Shown here: positions 45,424 to 56,973 of the stretch, in pieces
How positions within the stretch are numbered: the stretch's first letter is position 1
Layout: the number at the start of each line of letters is the position of its first letter
Source of the DNA: Paramacrobiotus metropolitanus
Lineage: Eukaryota; Tardigrada; Eutardigrada; Parachela; Macrobiotidae
Direction of reading: 5' to 3'
Length of the DNA stretch: 64,000 nucleotides
Assembly: GCF_019649055.1 (NCBI RefSeq)
Contig: NW_026570261.1
Location: forward strand, 558,001 to 622,000
Notes under the pieces: generated by a model
The model's input: only the letters and a program-made list of their open reading frames with translations
Databases searched by the model: none
Told to the model about the DNA's origin: nothing
Made by a program: the position numbers and the translations under genes

Positions 45424-46140
45424 AACCGCACAGCAAATGAGCTGCCAGAACACTGTCGTCGTTCGCAATGACATCGACCTTTATTGGCTGAGAAACATTT
45501 CAGAAACATTATATCTCCGTACACGCGCTCTTCCGCTTTAGATCCGCATAGGTCAAACCCATTTGGATTCATGCAGACCGTGTGCGGCTCTTTGGGTTCA
45601 CTGAGAACACGCACAGGAATGAAATTTTGCATTGCATGCCGGTTTTTGCGGCTCTCCGCGACGAAGACAATGGGCCCTTTCGCTTTCGGCCAGGCGTTGT
45701 GAATATGGTCACTGCATGCCGATCCTGCCAAATATTTCGTGTTAAAACGGAGATTTGCTGAACGGAGAAACGTTCTAATAAGGCTCGCATGGAACTGGTG
45801 GATAAACGCCAAATTGTAAACCAAATTTTTGTCACTTCCTTCCGCCTTATTTTATGCCGAGTTGACGGGCTCATGTATAAGAAACGTTTCAATCCAGTCA
45901 GCAGGGCGCACCACATTTTTAGCGACGCTTCCGACAGGTCTCGGATCATTAAGCACTTTCGCGACGCGAAGAAACCGGATGTTCGGCTGGCCAACTTGTT
46001 GGACTACTGTCGATTCCATCTTTGAATTCAGCGAGACGGATGCATGTTCGTTGTTATCAGTCTGGCAATAGATCCAGAAACATTGCAGTGGATGGCCACA
46101 ACACTGTCGGAAATGCTCCACTCGGGCCGACTTCCCACCG
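45424..46140 (+). pseudogene. F-box family exon 1 pseudogene
   Basis: Collinear with exon 1 at 17968: AQQMSCQNTVVVRNDIDLYW, then FAALRDEDNGPFRFRPG (in another frame), MYKKRFNPVSRAHHIFSDAS, HFRDAKKPDVRLANLLDYCR and LQWMATTLSEMLH. The matching blocks fall in different frames, so at least three frameshifts and a few in-frame stops have accumulated. Exons 2-4 were not found downstream. Confidence 0.75.
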
Positions 46141-46454
46141 CTTTACCACAAAGACATTAGCGGCAATAAAGACCTCCCTTACGAAACAGGTTAGAGGCGT
46201 CGCGCTCCTCCATTTAGATAGCAAATTTGCCACAACAAAAAGCCCACCCCTGCATCAAAAATTTTACAGCCTTTTCGGTTTTCGATTCCAGCGGCTTAGT
46301 GGAAGTTTTCAGTCACAACCTAATTCAGTTTCGGTAAAAATGGGACGTAGAATAAGGGAGGTTTTAATCTTATTTCTAGAGCTAAGGTTGTAAACTGCTT
46401 TACCTATATAATTGAGACTGCCGCTGCAATTACTGTACAACCTATCTGTCAAAT

Positions 46455-46623
46455 ACAATGTAGGACTAAATGGTCGCATAGCCCCATACCCAGCATTCTG
46501 TACGCAAGCGGTGCAGTCACTTGTACGAAACGGATATTTTGAACTCAGTCGTACAGTGCACTGCGCTGAATGCGTACTGAAAGTGGAGATGTTGGGTATG
46601 CGACCATTTCGTCCTAAGCTGTA
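46455..46623 (+). mobile_element. MITE family M1, copy 3
   Basis: Same ends as copy 1 (TGTAGGACTAAATGGTCGCA ... GACCATTTCGTCCTAAG). Its right end supplies the stop codon of the minus-strand frame at 46614-46934. Confidence 0.85.
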
Positions 46624-46934
46624 TATATGATCAGCAAATAATTGTTCATCTGCTCGCGGTAAATTTGTACATATTTCGCTCCATCCGGTGCGTAAATATG
46701 ACCGCTAGCAGAATAAAATTGTGAAAAATTTCCCAGCAAAATAAGCAAGATATCCCTTACCGAATCCGTAAGGGAGTCCTCCGTTGACGCTAAGGCCTCT
46801 GATCCTTGCAACACAAATTTTCGCAAGGCGAAAGAGGCGCACCCTGCCGTATAAAGGGCGCACCCGATAGCTAAACTGCAGTGATGCAGTACAGTCGGTA
46901 TTCTTGTCGTAGTCTGCCGCGTTCCATCTCTCAT
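46614..46934 (-). CDS. Unknown ORF ending inside a MITE
   Basis: 106 codons. The last two thirds look coding: KFVLQGSEALASTEDSL, TDSVRDILLILLGNFSQFYS, then HIYAPDGAKYVQIYREQMNN. A CATCACTGCAG acceptor-like site at about 46880 suggests that the true exon begins there rather than at the Met. The final residues and the stop come from the M1 MITE end, so the original reading frame appears truncated by that insertion. I do not recognise a family. Confidence 0.35.
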   Translation of the reverse strand: MRDGTRQTTTRIPTVLHHCSLAIGCALYTAGCASFALRKFVLQGSEALASTEDSLTDSVRDILLILLGNFSQFYSASGHIYAPDGAKYVQIYREQMNNYLLIIYTA

Positions 46935-46939
46935 TCAGC

Positions 46940-48640
46940 TGCGCAACCGGCTAGTGGCGGTTGCGGCTAGAAGACCGGTTATGGGCTTCCAGAATTAGAT
47001 TTTATTAGAAAATAATTCGAACTACATTCTGCGGATGTACCGCAAGCATGCAGGTATTTGGTCTTCCTCCACTCTAGTAATGCCCGGAGTGACACTAGTT
47101 GCAAAGGTCACTAAGGCTTGGCTGCAGTCGAATAGTGCAAACTGCAAACCTGTCAGGTATAATCCACACGAGCATTAAAATTACATATTTCAGACTTATC
47201 TTTGTTAGCCAGGACGTTGATGGAGCTTCAATTAGATTGTAAGCTGAAAGGAGCCTTTCATTGTAAATAATCATTCCAGCCGCCGCCGCAGCAGATATCC
47301 CCTATTTTTGACGGCATTGCAGTTCGTAACTTGTTCCAGCGTGGACACCCAGAGTGCAAAAGATGCTGGACACATACGGTGATGGTGTGATCACATAGAA
47401 ATTTGATCAACTTTTATTTACGACTACAGTGATTAATACCTTTTTCCGAAAAATGCTGTCCGAACTTGACTTGACAATAAGTTAAACATGGCAATAAGGC
47501 ACTAACTGACCAGCAGATACCAATACAGTAGCGCCTTTTGGAAGATCTAAAACAAATACACGCATACATGCGCGCCTAATATTTCAGAAGAGATCGTACG
47601 TTGGCATTTACAGATGCAGTATATTACGCTTGTATCACGTTTTCTTATGTCATTTAAGCTGTTATCCGCATACCAAAATGTAGAGAATTTATTTCTCTAC
47701 AATTCAGTATATAGTTTATCCGGGAAAATTTAAAATGAGCGATACAACGAACGTTTTACCGAGAATGTCTAAATCCCATCTGGGAAATCATCTTGCGACC
47801 GCCGGCGTTTGCCAGTGCCGTGCAGTAACGCAGCACCAGACCATTTAATTTTGTTTAATGCCTTATGGAAGTCTCTCATAAAGTTTTACTTGACATATTC
47901 TACACCGAAACGTAGAGAAATAAATTCTCCACATTTTACTGCCTTACCTGACAGTTACAATCTATCCAGAAAACGTTATAATCAACGAAATAACATTCAA
48001 GCCATAGAAGCTGAAACATTCTGCGCACATGTGCAGTACTGTGCCCGCATGCACGCGCCTATTGCTCATTGCTTTTTTTAAAATTACTTTTTATTTTTTG
48101 GCCCCTGCGGGCGATTCGTGAGCCTGCGCCTAGCATTGAATGGAGCTATATGCCCGACTGGTAATACACAAAGGTTACCGTCATCCTGTCTGTTTTGTCG
48201 CAGTTCCGTGATATTTGAAAAAAAACATGTTTAAAAGTTCGCTTATTGGATACTCGTGCATACGTCGGAAGGAGCATACGTATGTTATGCCAGCGCTGGT
48301 CAGCCTGCGCACATCTGAACTTCAGGAAATTTCCTGTCATCATCCATAATGATCTTTTTGGTGGAAGTACAGATATGTGGATGTTTCTAAGTACTTTGAA
48401 GTACTGTAATTACTTTGTGCTGGTAAATACTTCTTGTACTCGTAATTAATACGTACTGGTAAATACTTCCGGTAAACACTCGTACTGCAAAATAACAACG
48501 TCCCAGTATAAGCGGTCCACGCTCCAGATAAAGCACGGATCACACAGTTTATTAATACAATATTTAATTTGAAACGTTTATCATAATTATTGCAAGTTTA
48601 ATACGCTACATACATACTGGAATAATTCATGATTATACGA
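46940..48640. other. No gene recognised
   Basis: AT-rich intergenic sequence. A GTAGAGAA(T/A)TTATTTCTCTAC-like hairpin lies near 47683-47702. Short open frames lack support. Confidence 0.4.
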
Positions 48641-48647
48641 GTACAAG

Positions 48648-48800
48648 CGCCCTACAGAGCCCTACGGCCAAGCGGCATAACAACAGCGATTAAAGTTTAA
48701 TATCAATATATTTTTCTTCGGTGGTAAGCGCAGCATAGGCAAGAAAAAGCGCAGCGTAGCCAAGAAAATATATCATGTAAATTTATAAACGGACAGACAA
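48648..48800 (+). repeat. Dispersed repeat R1, copy 1
   Basis: Order of words: CGCCCTACAGAGCCCTACG, GCGGCATAACAACAGCGAT, CGGTGGTAAGCGCAG, then an AGACAAAAGCAACAACAG end. Other copies are at about 50148, 52178, 57788 (reversed) and 63350; a fragment (CAAGCGCCCTACA) lies at 60420. Confidence 0.7.
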
Positions 48801-48826
48801 AAGCAACAACAGTACTTCGATTGGAA

Positions 48827-49055
48827 CCGTCACTGGATCACTTATACTTTACGGTGCAGCTATCGGATACTGCAACCCACGCTATCAGATCGACAGATAC
48901 GTAGCACGCCACATGGTCGGTTAGCTTAACTACACAGTAAAAAGTGTGGTTCAGCTAACCGATCACCAACCGGCAACCGCCCCATGTGGCACACTGATAT
49001 CGAGTGCTGAGTGATCGGATAGCTGCAGTATATTGTAACAGTGATCCAATGACGG
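48827..49055. mobile_element. Miniature inverted-repeat element, about 230 bp
   Basis: The ends CCGTCACTGGATCAC and GTGATCCAATGACGG are inverted, and the match continues through GCAGCTATCGGATA / ATCGGATAGCTGC. The inner part (48905-48990) matches the repeat at 27845-27920 in reverse. Confidence 0.65.
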
Positions 49056-49059
49056 ATTT

Positions 49060-50140
49060 AATCGAAGAACTAAAATTTTATGTTATTGTGCTAGTGTCGC
49101 GATGGTAAAATTTTTAAGACATTTACAAACGCTTTAAAATTTAATTGTAGACGATCTTAATAGCCGGATCCTTTTCATAATTCTTCTAAAAATTACTACC
49201 TTTAAGTAAATCACTGAGAAGAATCATATATGGCAGTAGTATGTATTGAGAAATCGGAATATGTCCCGCAACAGAGTATCATACACAAGTTGACACAAAA
49301 TACAATACGATACACGTTATCATTATCACTAGCTTCACAATTTTTTTAATTTTTCTCGATTATTAACAGCAGGATCGTTGATGATCCAGGATCATCGATT
49401 GATTGCATCGTCATCAATGATTGTATCGTTTCGCTTCGCCGACGGCTGACCTTACTGTGCTTGGCCGACCGGAGTACTTGTACTGAATATATCTATAGAA
49501 GTACCGGCTTTCGCTCACCTATACATAACAAGATTTTTTAAGGCGCACAAAAATATTATGTTTTAGGAAACTCCACTAACTAACACGTGCAAGAATATGC
49601 GCAATTTGATTTGGGGAGTGTATCAAGTCGCCATTTAAAATCATCCAGGCAGAAGCTTGCTATCCTAGATACAAATATTTAGTAAAATGTCTATAAGGAC
49701 TCCGATTCTAAATAGCTGTCGAGCACTGACGATCGACCTACATCGTTTTCTGAAACCTGTGCCATAACTCCCTTCAAACGGTTCCACTTTTTTCGCTGGT
49801 TAGATAACTTCCGCTATCGACAGGAGCCTATATTAATACACAAACAGATTGCCGTCAGTCTATGACTTTCTTTATCTCGGCGGCTCCGGTGCGTATACGA
49901 AACAATAATAAGGCTCGTAATGAGGCAGTTTGTTAACAAAATTCTGCTTTGTAATTACCGTTAGTTGTCGTTCTAAAAAAATCCATATCGCAGTTCTTCG
50001 TTTACTACACTCTACTGAATACACTTATTATTAGCAGAACTTAAGTGTTATAACTTTCGCACTGGTATAGGCTTGCTATAAGAAACAGAATTATTGAGAC
50101 GTACCTCGTAAAATTAATTAACAATGATCATACATATGTA
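49060..50140. other. No gene recognised
   Basis: AT-rich. A local cluster of ATCATCGATTGAT-type words lies at 49370-49430. Nothing else stands out. Confidence 0.4.
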
Positions 50141-50147
50141 TACAGCG

Positions 50148-50300
50148 CCCTACAACGCCCTACGCCTAGCGGCATGACAACAGCCATTCCAACGATTGTG
50201 AGCTTTCACTGACGAATAAGCGCAGAATTACCAAACACATAATTACGTAAGTTTCTAAGTGGATATAAAAAAAGCAGCAAGAGCAAAAACGTTTGGTTGA
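50148..50300 (+). repeat. Dispersed repeat R1, copy 2
   Basis: CGCCCTACAACGCCCTACGC, GCGGCATGACAACAGCCATT, AATAAGCGCAG, then AAGCAGCAAGAGCAAAAACG, in the same order as copy 1. Confidence 0.7.
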
Positions 50301-50683
50301 TGCTACGTGCACGGGAAAAACAAGGGCAAAGTTTTTACAAATGATTCTTCAAACCGATTTTTGGGTTCGAATATGAAAGCGCAAACGAAGCCAACTAACT
50401 GATCTACTGTACTAGTGAAATTATATCAGGGTCCAAAGGGGTGGTTGTGTTCAAGGAGCGATCCCCAAAACAGGAGCGCTATATTCGGGTGTTTATACTG
50501 TGGCACTGGCTACCGCATTTTTTTAAGGGTTTGCCCGGGAACGGCTGCATTCGAACCAGAAATAATGCGAGGTTATATGGAGGCCGCATTCGATCATATT
50601 TCGATACTATTAAAATAGCGGCAGGGTTGACAAAAGCCTGACCAAAAAGGCAGAATTTCTTCCTTCACCGTGTACCTGGATTT

Positions 50684-50848
50684 GAGTATATAGGGGGCAA
50701 AACTAAACGTGTTCCACGGTTCCCCTGTATTGTTGCCGTCACCCGGCTGGAGTTAACCATATGTATTGCCGTAACGTCACTCCAGGCGGGTGACGGCAGC
50801 AGTACAGGGGAACCGTGGAACACGCTTAGTTTTGCCCCTATATACTTC
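50684..50848. mobile_element. Palindromic MITE, family P, copy 1
   Basis: The arms are inverted over about 70 bp (GAGTATATAGGGGGCAAAAC ... GTTTTGCCCCTATATACTTC), including CACGGTTCCCCTGTA and GCCGTCACCCG. Short loop near 50765. Relatives at 51729-51882 and 57688-57765. Confidence 0.8.
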
Positions 50849-50958
50849 AGAATACAGTATGCCCCAATTAAGGGCGGCTGAAAAATCTATGAAAAAAAGC
50901 AGCGAAGTTATAATTTAAAAAGACAAATTCAAAAATATTTAAATGTAAATGTGCAATT

Positions 50959-51075
50959 CCGTGCACACAGCCAAAACCGGAAAGCGGCGTCCGTGCACGC
51001 AGCGAACACCAGTGCGGATTTAGAAAGGTCACCCGTGCACGCAGCCAACGCCCGTGCTTACCCGTGCACGCAGCC
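50959..51075 (+). repeat. Interspersed CCGTGCACGCAGCC repeats
   Basis: Four copies of CCGTGCAC(G/A)CAGC(C/G), irregularly spaced over 117 bases. A diverged relative is near 58205-58250. Confidence 0.6.
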
Positions 51076-51728
51076 ATAACGAAAAAGTTTTTGTTTTCCG
51101 TTATTGTTTTGCCGTGCTGGTGGTCAAATCGCAGTTTACTTGTATTCGCAAACTTTATAAAAGTAATACTTTGGAAATAAAGTGCAGACAGTGACTTTTA
51201 TATGCAGGTAGTGAGCTCGACTTGTCCGTTATGGCCAGCTCTGCTGGCCATAATCCCCGGTCATCTTTGGTTCCACGTGACAAATCGTCATCAAAATTTT
51301 ACCAAAACGCAATTCTTTTTTGCCAAATTGGTTGCGGAAAACCGATTTTTAAATCTGTATTCCCGCTCCGTGTACGTATCGCATACCTTGGATTCTTACC
51401 TGCACGTAGATATATGTAGCGTTTTCTTGGACTTCACTTCCTTCTGCGATAAGCAAGCAAAGTGAATTTGGAACTACCCGGGTATTCCTGGAACGTTCCT
51501 TTTAATGTTCGTAGAATTTATGGAAATTCTGTTAATAACAGTGCAAACAGTCATTTGATATAAACTATAAATTAAATTACGTACCTTTTTATTGTTATTT
51601 ATCTTGGACAAACCCAGCTGATCTGCCAGAATGCTCCTCTTCTTACCATTTCGGATACCCAATGCGTACTGCGGCATCATTACGGGTCTTGTTATTACGA
51701 GCATTTTTTTATGGAGAGGGCTTTCAAA

Positions 51729-51882
51729 GGCTCAACCAATCTATCCCTGTACTTGCTGCCGTCACCCGACATTGTTGTTATAGTGGTGCTTACGTACCGC
51801 GCGAATTTAGAAAAACGATATGCCGCAAAACCATACTCCAGCCGGGTTACTGCAGTAAATACAGGAATGGATTGGTTGAGCC
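51729..51882. mobile_element. Palindromic MITE, family P, copy 2
   Basis: The ends GGCTCAACCAATC and GATTGGTTGAGCC are inverted; the inner CTGTACTTGCTGCCGTCACC is shared with copy 1. Confidence 0.7.
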
Positions 51883-52177
51883 GTTGAGAGAGGGCCCCTT
51901 GACTTTGAGAGAGAGAGGAAGATCAGAAAGTCCCTTATATATTATAACTTTTTTATATACTGCACTCAGTTTATTTATGTAGTACGAAAACTTAACTTTG
52001 TTAAGCTACACAATGCTTTGTTATAGAGTTATGCGTTGTACATTGCACACTATTGTAAACACTGCACCTGACCATGAGCCTTATGTAGGTATACTGTAAT
52101 GTGAGTGCTCGTACGTGTATAGCACGCTATAAATTTGTACTTATCTGATTAATACTAGTGTTAATCATAATTGTACC

Positions 52178-52940
52178 AGAGCCCTACGCCTTCTCCACGG
52201 CATGACAAGAGTGATCTAGTTGTATTAAGTAGTGTTGGGTAGTAAAAGTCCTTGCCAATATACTTATTTTTACTATCTGCTTTGGAAAGTTTACTTATTT
52301 TTACTTACTATTCAAAATTTTTCGGGACTTTTACTTACTTTTACTTTTTATTTCAATTTTCGCAGGGACATTTACTTACTAAATTAAAGTAAATTTACTA
52401 AATAAATGTAATTTAGCATTGACAGTTTCGAATTTCGCTAGTTTCAGAGCGCAACAGACTACTGAAAATAATGCAGATAAATTTCTTATGCATTAATCGA
52501 GCTATACAGGTGCATACTGAAAAGTAAATACTGCTGCTTTTGAGGACGGCAGGCTGGCAGCCGACTACTGCGCACACCCACTTTACCTGCGAGTGGCGGC
52601 GGCTGACGCCAATTTTCCGTAACGTTGATAAAACGAATTAGTAAATAATTTAGTAATTGATTTTTATTTATTCAACACTGAACCTTAATATTTACTTACT
52701 TTTTACTATTCCGGCAGCACATTTACTTACTTTTACTAACTTTGTTTCCAAAACCTTACTATTTACTAGACTTTTAATATTAGGCGGACTTTTACTAAGT
52801 AAAAGGCCGTTATTTAATTTTATTTAGTAGCACAACACTAGTATTAAGAGAGTAAAGTATTTAATTTTTTGGCGGTGAATAAAGCGCAGAATCGCTTAGC
52901 AAATAAGTACAGTAAATTTCTAAAAGGGACAGCAAAAGCG
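52178..52940 (+). repeat. Dispersed repeat R1, copy 3, split by an insertion
   Basis: GAGCCCTACGCC and CGGCATGACAAGAGTGAT lie left of the hAT-like element. GGCGGTGAATAAAGCGCAGA and GGGACAGCAAAAGCGGCAAC lie right of it. Confidence 0.7.
52230..52839. mobile_element. Non-autonomous hAT-like element, 610 bp
   Basis: The ends TAGTGTTGGGTAGTAAA and TTTAGTAGCACAACACTA are imperfect inverted repeats of hAT type. An 8-bp target duplication, GTATTAAG, flanks them (52222-52229, 52840-52847). The interior is filled with TTTACTTACTTTTAC subterminal repeats and has no transposase. Confidence 0.8.
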
Positions 52941-52949
52941 GCAACAGAG

Positions 52950-54140
52950 ATAAACGTTTTTTTGCTTATCGTGAAAGAGGTCAATTCGTTGTAGTCGCGT
53001 GTTCACTGCTAACTGTCGTCTACCGATCTCAGCCAAGACTGCAAAAACAATGATCCTTCACAGGATACAGGAGGCGACCGCGGATCAAATTACAGGCAGC
53101 AGCGACTGCATCAAGCATCTCGTACCACTCAATGACATACACAGATTTTTTACACCTTAGTGACCTTACCCTCCATTTTAGGCCTTGTCGCCATTGATTA
53201 AATGAATATAAAACACATACTGCCGCCAACGTACAAGTAGAGACAATACCCAACGTACAATGTCGCTCCAGGTACAGGTGGCCGCGTGACAAAACCTACG
53301 CAGCTGTACTGTACTATCGAATGCCACCTAAACTATCGAATACTTACTCTAGACCAACAAGGAAATGGGACTTTAGTAAAAAATGACGCGCAGAATTCTT
53401 CCTGCAAGAATCAAAAACAAAAACATACAACATGCAGTGTCATCTGCCCACGGTTTGCCTTCTTTAGGATGTACACACTCACTGCACAGTATTTCGCCAG
53501 TTGCCGGCTGCAGCAATAACCTGTTGCGATTTCATGTACACCTCGAGCGAAACTGGGATGAATTACTTATAAGTACGGCTTGGCGAAAGATACTCAAGCA
53601 GGATTGGAACTGCTCACGTTAACACTGTCAGAAGTTTGGTTGTGTGCTGCGATGCAGCTTTCTCATAAGTACACAGTGCGAAAACCGTTGGGCGTTGCAA
53701 AGCGTGAGCATATCCTACCACGACTGGACTTCGTGGAACACTCGACCGCATCTGGCGCTGCGGGCTATGGTTAGCCGGCTGTTTATCGTAGCCCAATCGT
53801 GCACGGTATGTTCACAGCACCGATGGACCTTGTATTGACTATCCTTAGAAAGTTCTTGTATTATTATTTCGTATATAGATATTTCGATGGGCTGTATATT
53901 TGGTACATATATATGTATATTATTTCGTATATTTCGATGGGCTTATATTTTTAATTTTTTTTTGTATCTCACTCATTAAACGGAGAAATTGCAAAGAGCT
54001 GGATTAGGAATGCTCTATAGATGCCACTATTTGTGCCGTTAATTATGTCATTTTATTCTGTAAAAACAGTCGGAAACGGAGTTGAGATCACTTAGAACAT
54101 TCTGAAAACCACTAATGTCGTGCAGCTAATCGAAATTTCA
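52950..54140. other. No confident gene; local duplication at its end
   Basis: A minus-strand frame (53029-53292) ending IRGRLLYPVKDHCFCSLG is possible but unsupported. At about 53862-53950 a TATTTCGTATA ... TTTCGATGGGCT segment is tandemly duplicated. Confidence 0.35.
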
Positions 54141-54146
54141 ATCCTA

Positions 54147-54325
54147 ATCGAATCGAAATCGAATCGAATCGAAATCGAATCGAATCGAATCGAATCGAAT
54201 CGAATCGAATCGAATCGAATCGAATCGAATCGAATCGAATCGAATCGAATCGAATCGAATCGAATCGAATCGAATCGAAATCGCTAATCGAATCGAAATC
54301 GAAATCAGCTAATCGAATCGAAATC
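54147..54325. repeat. (AATCG)n pentanucleotide satellite
   Basis: About 25 near-perfect AATCG units between degenerate edges with GAAATCG variants. Confidence 0.95.
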
Positions 54326-55424
54326 GAGCCGTAAGGTATTTTGCATAAAGTATATATGTAATAAGGCTCTCTTGCGTCCTTCTCTTAGATTTCACGCGGG
54401 AGCGTTTCTTGTTGAGAAAAAACATACTGTACGTCAAGAAGACAATGGTGTTTTGATTCACGAAGCGTTTTTATTCTTTATTATTCTGCTTGTATAAAAA
54501 GCTCCGTGCTTACCAAGTGAAAAAACCGCTACTTTATGATGACGCGTCTCAAATTCAGGTGAAATGTTACGCAGGGAGCAGCGAATTACAGTAATTTTAC
54601 AGTAATGAATTTTTGGGACTTCCGACGCTCGACGCAGGTGGCACCGCCCGGTGTGGCATCGTGATTCGGCTCACATTTTGAGAATTTTCGAAGTTTTCCA
54701 TCCTTTGATTTTGGATTGTCGGGAAAAAAAGTGGCTTCTGCGCAGCTTTGGGTGCAGAATGAAGAATTACGGGAATCATTCTAAGTGTTATCTGTGCTGT
54801 TTTGAACCAGACTTGTGCACACTCCAAGGATTCTGCCTGCGCAACGCACAACAAAATGCAAATTCTACTGTCACTGCACTGACTGCAGCACTTTGTTTAT
54901 TATCACTACCGCCTTACACGGTACATGTACCTGCATCAGTGATCAATGTGCAGGTATAAATGCAGCGCTTTAAAAACCCCTGTTCAGCCATAACGTGGTA
55001 TGTAATCCGTACGGATGACTGGAACAGTACAGGGAAGGTGTATGATATGCAACTGATTTCCCCCATATAAGTTAAATTTCCAGCTGTACAGAAAAAAACG
55101 GCACCCATTTTTTGCCTAGATGCGCCGAGTGTACCGAGCATAATTTCCGGTTTATTCGTTTTTCAAAGCTTTACAAGTAATCCAGATATGGAGTGCAAGG
55201 GAATATATTTCACTGATGCCGGTTTGGACCTGGATTTGAGCCGTTTGGCGTTTACTGTATGTTGACGTAGTGTGTTTGATAGGTATATTCGTATATCAAT
55301 CAATGGCGTATACGCGAGAAATACGTAATAAACAAGGGAAATATAGATAGTAACCTACATATATGTGTCAGTGTGCTTTTACGTGGTGCTTTTACGGGCC
55401 GCTGGTTTTCCGGGTTCCCCGTTG

Positions 55425-55586
55425 CTATCCCGTGCATATGCACCAGCACGCTCTCTCGGAACCGCGGAATGGCGTCGTAATATCGGCACCACGGGCAGCG
55501 GTATAATTTCCAATCGTGGTGCGATCGGACTCGTACCGCTGCCGCTTAAACTCGTTGATGGTGTTTTTCCAAGTCATATGTTCCTT
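55425..55586 (-). CDS. Candidate terminal exon, minus strand
   Basis: After a GTTGATTTCACAG acceptor on the minus strand, 53 codons read KEHMTWKNTINEFKRQRYES, then DRTTIGNYTAARGADITTPF, then RGSERACWCICTG and a stop. The charged composition looks coding. It may belong to the same minus-strand gene as 56974-57256. Family not recognised. Confidence 0.35.
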   Translation of the reverse strand, partial: KEHMTWKNTINEFKRQRYESDRTTIGNYTAARGADITTPFRGSERACWCICTG

Positions 55587-56039
55587 CTGTGAAATCAACT
55601 TGTGTTAGTGCGGTTTCTGTGGGAAAGGGCTGTCTGTACCAAGCGAAACAAAAGCGGCAGTTACTGATAACGAATTAAATAGTAAATGAACAGTTGCCAA
55701 ATTAGCAAGCTTGATGTTTTGCTAAAACAAACACTTCGTTGACTTATATTTCGTACACTTTTATTTTCTCTAGTGCTCGGTAAACATGCATTTACTCCGT
55801 TTGCAGCATGGTGCATCGGAATAAGTTTCTTCGTAGACGATAAAAGCTAGTAAATACTGTACATGATTATTTAAATATTATTCACCAAACACAATCTTGC
55901 TTTCCGTATTTAATTTTAAATTTAACGGGAAGCTGTTGCACAGCATTTTTGTAATTGTGTGAGAAAATCGCCCTGTAGTAAAAGATAATATTTATAAGTT
56001 GCATAATGCATAATCAGCCGTAAACCACCATGACCTTTA

Positions 56040-56135
56040 GTATAACAATAATATTATTAATATTATTATGATATTCTTATGATGATTATCATTATTATGA
56101 TATTATGATAATTATGATATTATACGTATGTCCGT
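56040..56135. repeat. ATT/ATG-rich simple sequence
   Basis: Run of AATATTATTA and TTATGATATTATGA words. Confidence 0.8.
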
Positions 56136-56278
56136 ATAATTATTATATCTATTTAAAATAACCTGTATACAGTACTTAAATATACGTATCATGCACACAA
56201 CAGAGTTACATATACAGTAACAGGACGGCCGCGCACATACATTTTCGGGTGGTTAGAAAACTGTACCTTAATTGTACC

Positions 56279-56967
56279 ATTAAGGGATTTGGCCCGGTAC
56301 ATAGCACCAAATTTGTATATATCCACGGCAACTTTCGCTGTCGCGCACTCCCAAACACTTTTTTGCATTGTTTTATGATATTTTGTAGCCAAAGGATTCG
56401 TAAACATAGGCGAAAAAACCGTTTCTGCGCGCAACATCTGGTTCGGGAGTTATTAGTGAAATAAAATTCCAAAAGTTTAAACGCGGGGAGGTGTACCAAA
56501 AGTCTCATTATGAACCGATGATTTTTAAATTTTGCACGAAAACACACATTACTACGAAGATCGTTTTGGTACCAAACCAGCTTTCTACCATTTTTTTAAA
56601 ATTTTAAAATAATTTTTAAAATTTTTTAAATTCATTTCAAAATTTGAAAAAGATGCATTAGAAAGCTGGTTTGGTACCAAAACGATCTTCATAGTAATGT
56701 GTGTTTTCGTGCGAAATTTGAAAATCATCGGTTCATAATGAGACTTTTGGTACACCTCCGGGCGTTTAAACTTTTGGAATTTTATTTCACTAATAACTCC
56801 CGAACCGGATGTTGCGCGCGCAAACGGATTTCACGCCTACATATATAAATCCTTTGGCTACAAAATGTCATAAAGCAATGCAAAAAAGTGTTTAGGAGTG
56901 CGCGACAGCGAAAGTTCCCGTGTATGTACCCGAATTTGGTACTATGTACCGGGCCAAATCCCTTAAT
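56279..56967. mobile_element. Foldback element, family FB-A, copy 2
   Basis: Long inverted repeat: the outer ends ATTAAGGGATTTGGCCCGGT and its reverse complement, arms of about 300 bp (TTTCGCTGTCGCGCACTCC, GTACCAAAAGTCTCATTATG, AGCTGGTTTGGTACC), with an A/T-rich loop at about 56590-56655. Related to 17160-17690. Confidence 0.85.
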
Positions 56968-56973
56968 CCTTAC

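Noticed and set aside
50355-50375. T-loop-like GGTTCGAAT words as a tRNA gene
   Set aside because: No cloverleaf, acceptor stem or A box could be paired around it; the same applies to the word near 4281.
54147-54325. (AATCG)n as a telomere tract
   Set aside because: Internal, short, and not a known telomere unit; better described as a simple satellite.
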